This document shows, piece by piece, positions 57,470-64,000 of a DNA stretch of 64,000 bases (positions are counted from its first letter, which is position 1; every line of letters starts with the position of its first letter). Below the pieces are notes generated by a model. It was not told the origin of the DNA. It ran no database searches and saw only the letters and a program-made list of their open reading frames with translations. Origin of the DNA: Bretschneidera sinensis (taxonomy: Eukaryota; Streptophyta; Magnoliopsida; Brassicales; Akaniaceae); contig CM043700.1 in the NCBI GenBank assembly GCA_023935145.1, forward strand, positions 40,280,620 through 40,344,619. The letters run 5' to 3'. The translations under genes were made by a program, and so were the position numbers.

Positions 57470-60400
57470 ATGGCAAAATCACCAGAATCAGAACACCCGC
57501 AAAAGGCTTTTGGCTGGGCTGCAAGAGATAACTCTGGGATCTTTTCCCCCTTCCCTTTCTCAAGAAGGTACTACTACTACTAGTCTTTTCCATTTTCCTT
57601 TTGCTGTTCTTTTCTTTCTTAGTTGCCAAACATGAAACATGCATGTTTGTATCTAAACAGTAGCTGATTTCGTAATAGCTTAATATATCAAATATAATTT
57701 ATAAAAAAAATTAAAATTAGCGGATTTCCATTTTTACTTCAAGTATATAAAAAATAAGCGTATAGTTCTTATGTTTGAATGAAAAATATATAAAATAAAT
57801 ATCAAGTATATAAAAAATAATTGATCTGAAAAATAAAATTAAAAAATAAATTAACACAATCTCAAAATTTAAGATCAAATTCACCAAAACATGAAATTCG
57901 AGGAATAAATTTGTTTTTTTCCTTATTTTATTTGAAATGGGTGTGCAAATCTACCTGCAATTTTATAATGGTATCAGTTTATTATAAACCACTTTCCTTT
58001 TCAAGTCTATTACGCCTCATCGCCTTTAAATTACTTTAATGCCCCTTCTTTTATGGTAAGACGACGATCTCGCCTCATTGTTACGGTTCGGATTATTGGA
58101 ATTCTTCATGGACAAGTGAGGAATTTTAAATAAACGGACACTGCTGATTTTTTTATTCAAACAACAGTTATATGCTACTTTGTTTATTCGTGAACCAGGA
58201 CCATTACTTTATTTCCAATAAAGATTTTTGCACTCTTTCTACGCGGCCCCTGCCAATATGGTTGAGAATTTGCTAGCTTAGGATTTTTTTTTTTTTGACG
58301 ATTCGTGGATTTTATGAATATGATTGAAAATTAATCACATTATAAACTTGATAAAAAAAATTGGAAAAATCTCACCTTTTTTTTCAAAGTACGAGATCAA
58401 TATTTTAACAATGCGATAGTGGTCAAAATGATTCTTAAATGAGTTAGATAACATTATATTAATATCTCCTACTTATAGAAGCTGAAATATATTCCTTCAT
58501 ATGTTTTGCTGATGTTTTTGAATTATGTTATATGAGTGAGTTAGTGCAAGTAAGTAGATGTGTAAAATCGGTTAATCAAATACGATATATCGATTAATCG
58601 GTTATTTACGATTAATTTTTTTAATCGTTTCGATAATTTAATCGATTAAAAAATTAATTAATATTAATAATATATTAAATATTAATATATATATATATAT
58701 AATATAATAAATTAATAAAATCTTAAGTACAAATTCAATCGATATAACCTACTATTAGCTCATTTTTATTGAAGTGAATGGTCCAATTAGCTCATTAAAC
58801 TAAGGATTTCTATAAGGAGACATGGCAGGTTGCAGTTTTTTCATTGATTAGGCAATTCAGATAAAAAAGAAGAAGATATTGCTACTAAATTGATTCATCC
58901 CATTGCCTTCTTTTTCTTTGGGTAATGTTTTTCTCATATCAATTCTTTGATTATATTATTTGCAGGGAAAATGGCGATGATGATGTCACTGTAAAAATCC
59001 TTTATTGTGGGGTTTGCCATTCGGACTTGCATGCTGCTAAAAACGAGTGGGGTTTTACCAGATACCCTATTGTTCCTGGGTATGATCCTTATCCCATAAT
59101 AAAATGTAAACTTTCAAGATATATATCTACCATTCTAGTTTCTTTCATAGTTGCAATGCTATTGAACGACAGATTTTTAATTTAAGTAAAAAAAATAAAA
59201 TATGATGACCAAAACGATTAGAATATTCAATAAATACAATTACTTAAAGTTTATAGAATAAAAATAAACACCTAAAGCTGCTGGGGGAGAGAGTTGCTAG
59301 TCCTAGTTCTTCAAGAGCTGGAGAGTCATTGCTTGTGTATCTATGGTCAATAGGGCATTTTTTGTGTCTTTTGTTTCATTTTAAGAGAATATGTTGAGGG
59401 AGAGACAGGGCTCCCCCCGGTCCCTTCCTCCACCCCTGCTTCAATCCTTTTTTGTCATAATGTCCCCCTTTTTTTTTTCATTCCCTTATGCAATTAGATA
59501 GAAAAATTTCCACTTTCAAGACTCCTATCATTCAGGGCAACATGTTGTCAAACTAGGGATAAAAACTGAGATTTTCTGTGAAATCATGTGACCCTTTGAG
59601 GGATAGCACATCTCCGTTTATAATAGCATGGAGGATCTTGGCTCTTTAATTAGAAGATATTGCAATCCCTTTAATATGAGAATATTACATATTTACAGCC
59701 TCTAATTTGGGGATCCAATATGATATGTACAATAAGAGTTACAATCCCTCTGATTTTGTCAAATATGGCATTGATTCTGTCTAATACTTGTGACACTTGA
59801 GCTTCATTTTTGTGTGACAGTGCATATGCACCTGCTTAAGCTACTACTAGTAGATATTCGAATTCATACGGTTTCTTGATTCTGATTATTTTCATGCACG
59901 TTCCACAGATATTTGTACATGAAATGTAATTTAAACTAACTTGTAGGTTTCGAATATCTCAAATTTGTACTGAAATTTGAATGTTTCACAGAAGCGGTAA
60001 ACATTGAATGTTTGACAGGTTACATTGCTTGTGCATCTTGTAAGAACCTATGTAGATAATATATCTTACGAATCTTCTGCAGGCACGAAATTGTTGGTGT
60101 CGCCACAAAGATTGGGAAAAATGTGAAGAGATTCAATGTGGGTGATCGGGTTGGGGTTGGGGTAATTATTGGCTCGTGCAAGACATGCGAGTGCTGCGAG
60201 CAGGACTTGGAGAATTATTGCCCATCTGTGATATTTACTTACAATTCCAATTCAAAGGATGGAACAAGATCTTATGGTGGTTATTCTGATATGATTGTCG
60301 TTGATCAGGGCTTTGTGCTCCGCTTTCCTGATAACTTGGCCCCTGATGCTGGTGCACCACTATTGTGTGCTGGGATCACTGTGTACAGCCCAATGAAATA

Positions 60401-61767
60401 TTACGGAATGACTGAGCCAGGGAAGCATTTGGGTGTGTCAGGACTTGGTGGGCTTGGTCATGTTGCTGTGAAGATTGGTAAGGCCTTTGGGTTGAAAGTT
60501 ACTGTCATTAGTACCTCTCCAAAGAAGGAGAGTGAAGCAATCAATAAACTTGGTGCTGATTCATTCCTTGTTACCAGTGACCCTGCAAAGATGAAGGTAT
60601 ATTATAACTAGCTTGAAAATTAGAGTAATCAAAATTGGAGCTGGGTGGTAGCTAGGTACCCTTAAAAGTTTTAACTTGTGAAAATGATTATTTGTAATCT
60701 AATCAAGTGGAATTGTGTTGTAAGTCATTATTTGATCTGATTCATTGGCTGATCTGTACCGTATTAGTCCAATTTTTCAGCCATGGCTCAATTTCAAATA
60801 TGTGGCTGATTTCAGCTTGGGATGTGTTTAAACTTGTGGTGCAGAACTTATATGCAATGCAAGGGCCAGTCCTACACCCCTCATGAAATTGTACCTAATT
60901 TGTTGATAAATGAAGAGCAATGAATTTAGGATTCGTGCTTTAGATGTTTATTCAATCATTAACGTTTAGATTACACTAATGAAGCTGTTGATATAATTCA
61001 TATCTTGGGAGTTGTCCGCACTGGATGTTATGAAGCTTGTTCTATCATTCTACAAAATATAGCATTCCTAAGAAGCAATTTATTTGTTTATAGAATCCCT
61101 TTAATCTGTTCTTCCACTTTGCAGTCAGCTATGGGTACGATGGATTACATCCTTGACACGGTGTCTGCAGTTCATCCCCTGGTTCCGCTGCTTAGTCTGC
61201 TGAAGGTGAACGGAAAGCTGATCACTTTGGGCTTGCCTGACAAGCCCCTACATCTGCCTATTTTTCCTTTAGTTTTGGGTAAGCCACATTATCAAGAAGC
61301 ATGTCAATATACTGCAGTACTGAGTATTGAATTTAGCCTAGCTAACTGTTGTAACGTTGACATACTAAGGAAAAAATAAAATTTGTTCAATAATTAAAAG
61401 AAAAAAAAAAGATAAAATTCATGATGATAGGACCTAAACTCTCTTCTGCAACAAGGGCTAAAATTGTTCTTTTCAAATGAGGGCATAGATAAGCCCGCCA
61501 TAATTTAAATTTCCAGGATCTTGGGATTTCTTTGTTGACTAAAATAAATGGATCATGCTCTTAGGGCGGAAGCTTGTTGGAGGAAGTAACATAGGAGGGA
61601 TGAAGGAGACACAGGAGATGCTAGACTTCTGTGCCAAGCACAGTGTTACTGCCGATATTGAGCTGATCAAGATGGACGAAATCAACACAGCGATGGAAAG
61701 GCTTGCCAAATCTGAGGTCAAATACCGGTTTGTGATTGATGTGGCAAACTCCATGTCTCATCTGTAG
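57470..61767 (+). CDS. Cinnamyl-alcohol-dehydrogenase family protein (MTD/8HGO-like)
   Basis: Exons 57470-57567, 58966-59079, 60083-60596, 61125-61278 and 61565-61767 join in frame to 360 residues, the usual length, with GT-AG introns. It is a zinc-dependent medium-chain alcohol dehydrogenase. Catalytic zinc ligands are Cys50 (CGVCHSD), His72-Glu73 (GHE) and Cys166 (LLCAG). The structural zinc is held by Cys103, 106, 109 and 117 ([17 protein letters not shown]). The nucleotide motif is GLGGLG (191-196), with STS at 214-216, as in NADP-using plant members. The overall sequence, including the start [20 protein letters not shown], is nearer to the 'mannitol dehydrogenase / 8-hydroxygeraniol dehydrogenase' branch than to lignin CADs. 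It likely reduces aldehydes in the cytosol; the substrate cannot be read from sequence. No damage is visible. Confidence 0.9.
58683..58702. repeat. (AT)n microsatellite in intron 1 of the CAD-like gene
   Basis: About nine AT units in an AT-rich stretch with several TCGATTAATCG-like palindromes (58565-58650). Confidence 0.75.
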
Positions 61768-64000
61768 GTTAGTAGAGTTACCTGGGTGCTGGCTTCTCTT
61801 GACCCAGATATTAGAATAAGCTTGAAACTTATATTTTAGGATATGCTATGGAAGTTGATGGATAGACATGAGCCCTATGAAATTTTTTCATCTTGAACTT
61901 GGTGTCGTTTTGGTCAAGTTCAGAATGCAATTAGTACTCCCATCTTTTATGTTTGTATGCTGTATGGCACCTCGTTTTGCAATCAGACTTATGGAATTGG
62001 ATTTTGTTTCAATAACTATTCTAAATTTCTTAACTACGACATTACTGGTAGAGTTTGTGCATACTTCACGGATCCAGATCTGTAGATCTCTTGACAGTCA
62101 CGGGTCTGGCTCCCCTGTGAGTGGACGGGGTAGGGGGCAGCACCCTCGAGAATTTCAGGTCCTATACACGTTTTGGGTTTGGTTTTTTGCTTGACGGTTT
62201 GGGCTTGTGTCTATGAATAGTCGTGGTTTTGCAAGGCTTGTGCCTAATTAGGGCGTCTTAAGTTGCTTATAAATACTCTATGTTCTGATTGAGAGATTGA
62301 TTATAGTGAAATTTGTGGTAGGACATAGCTTTATTCTAGGTAAACATGAGTATATTGTGTCATATTATTTTGTTTTTGTTTATTATTCGTGTGATTGACA
62401 GGTTTCGAATCGTTCAATTGCATCCCCTAAGCTAGCTAGCTACGAAAATAAGTGGGTCAAAAGAAGATGTATGTGCATAATCCTCAAGAAGATAAAATGA
62501 GTTTTGATAAAATAGTATATTCAATAAGTATAAAATTAGAAAAAAATAGTAAATTTAAAAATAGAGTGTGAGCATTCTCTTATTCTGTTCTTGTTTAGAA
62601 AATTTTATTTTAATTTGTTAGCTATAAGTCTTAAAAAAAAAATTTGGATTAACAATTTTAGAAATCTTGTGCATGAAAGTATCACGAATTGAAACGTAGG
62701 ATCCAGATCCCGGTTCCAAGGTTATAGGGATCTAGGTGTTGGCTTTGTGCATATAAAGAGAGAGGCAAACGGGATGACTGGCAACTTGGCTAAGCTGGGG
62801 CGTAAGGAGGAAGGAGAATATGGTGGTAATCCTTTGACACCGTGTTGGAGTTTTGGATGAAAGAAATTCATGGTGATGATGTCTTATGATAGTTGGCAGC
62901 TTTAAGGTCGGGGTGATTTCTCTTTGCAACATAAGGGAGTTTCATACTTTTAGAAAATATTCTGAGTTTGCATGGGATTGTTTGCCCACTCTTACAACGC
63001 AGCATCATACTCAACATTAGTTAGGACATTGATGTTGAGCCACATATCACCATCCTCAAAGCCCAACTCATAGTTTCCATCAAGCATTTTGCACAACCAA
63101 AAGATTATTGGGTTACTTATCTGATCACAATTTGTTTGACTAGCCAGCTGACCTACTAGTAAGTGGTAATTTGAGTTCGGCTCATGATCCAAACCATTAT
63201 ATGCTTTGTTGGTCTTCTTTTGGCTTTGGGTGCATAATTTTTCTTGTTTTCTCACTCAGATCGCGATACTTGATGTGATGATTCATCTTAAAAGTTTCGG
63301 TAATGATTTTTTGACACCCAACTTTAAAACATGATACAAATTTGGTCACCTCACTCACTCACTACAGTGTTTTTATTACTCGCTACAATAATTTTGGAAG
63401 ATTAAATGATCAATTACTGGTGAAGCTTCTACACATATTGCAATGTTTAGTACTACACTTGTTTAGGTGTTAAAATTGGGTTTCAAAATCGGTTCCTTAA
63501 AAGTTTGAACAAACTGTTTCTTTTTTTGGCTTATTACTCTCTCTTTGACTTCTATTCTATATAGAATTTGGCCATTTAATTTGTTGCCACAATTGGTTCA
63601 TAGTACTAGAGTGAGCTTAGACTAACTTAATCTCACCTTTGTCTCAAATCTCATGTTTGGTTAGCAATGTGGGATGGAATTAAGTTAATCGCATCCTGCC
63701 CAAATACTACCAAATTATCCCTCTTCACTTTTCATTATCATTATTTGTTAAAGTTGGAAGTACTTTACATGACGAAAGATAATACAAACATGGGTTAAAT
63801 ATACATAGATGAGCACTAATATAACTCAAAAGCTTAAGCTCACGAGTCTTGGGAATAAACTATATAGATAATCTACTCTTATTTTTTTTTATTTTTTTTC
63901 GATGTGGGATAACTTGCATGTGGATATCCTAATGAATCTCCCCCACGTGTGAGTTATATACCAAACTCCCCCTTGAATAGAACCACCGGTCACCAACAAG
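61768..64000. other. 3' flank of the CAD-like gene and intergenic DNA
   Basis: The CAD-like 3' UTR presumably fills the first few hundred bases. A GC-richer block near 62060-62340, with GTTGCTTATAAATACTC, may be a decayed LTR or other repeat. The last ~200 bases (TCGATGTGGGATAACTTGCA, then ATCTCCCCCACGTGTGAG) resemble an interspersed plant repeat; ends could not be defined. No gene was recognised. Confidence 0.45.

Overview
The window reads as nuclear DNA of a flowering plant, probably a eudicot. It is AT-rich, the genes have GT-AG introns, intergenic stretches are long, and nested LTR retrotransposons, LINE fragments and a MITE are present. A piece of chloroplast DNA sits inside one retrotransposon. 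I cannot name the species. Exon boundaries were deduced from reading frame, splice signals and recalled protein families; nothing was aligned by computer.

Layout. 1-4.19 kb: AT-rich DNA without a gene, with a tandem duplication. 4.19-12.89 kb: a decayed Ty3/gypsy chromovirus with ~2.2 kb LTRs; its right LTR carries a ~190 bp chloroplast trnE-trnY fragment. 12.9-20.4 kb: a GC/CT-rich stretch that could be a promoter or leader, a 5'-truncated LINE with a 17 bp target duplication, a Myb/SANT-like pseudogene and a probable hAT-type MITE. 20.42-27.78 kb: a seven-exon USE1-type SNARE gene whose fifth intron holds a second LINE of the same family, just upstream of the splice acceptor. 29.4-33.1 kb: a non-autonomous Tat-like LTR element on the minus strand (element A), filled with minisatellite arrays. 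34.6-36.3 kb: an intronless F-box/WD40 gene resembling Arabidopsis At5g21040. 38.5-40.9 kb: a three-exon GDSL-lipase-like gene with altered catalytic residues. 41.2-53.1 kb: a geranylgeranyl reductase (CHLP-like) pseudogene split by a 10.5 kb Tat-lineage gypsy element (element B) with matching CATCA target duplications. 54.8-55.3 kb: a fragment of an MO1/MO2-type FAD monooxygenase. 57.5-61.8 kb: a five-exon alcohol dehydrogenase of the CAD family. The rest, to 64 kb, is intergenic.

The four apparently intact genes (USE1-like, F-box/WD40, GDSL-like, CAD-like) are unrelated in function and form no cluster. The most interesting material is in elements A and B. They share PBS and PPT surroundings, and each carries a tandem array whose unit has the same 11-bp inverted-repeat stem (CATAYGCTCGG ... 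CCGAGCRTATG). B also has a broken, apparently spliced antisense gene, and A has signals for an antisense transcription unit in the corresponding place. Both elements are old: LTR pairs differ at roughly one base in ten by eye, and coding regions are full of stops that look like C-to-T decay.
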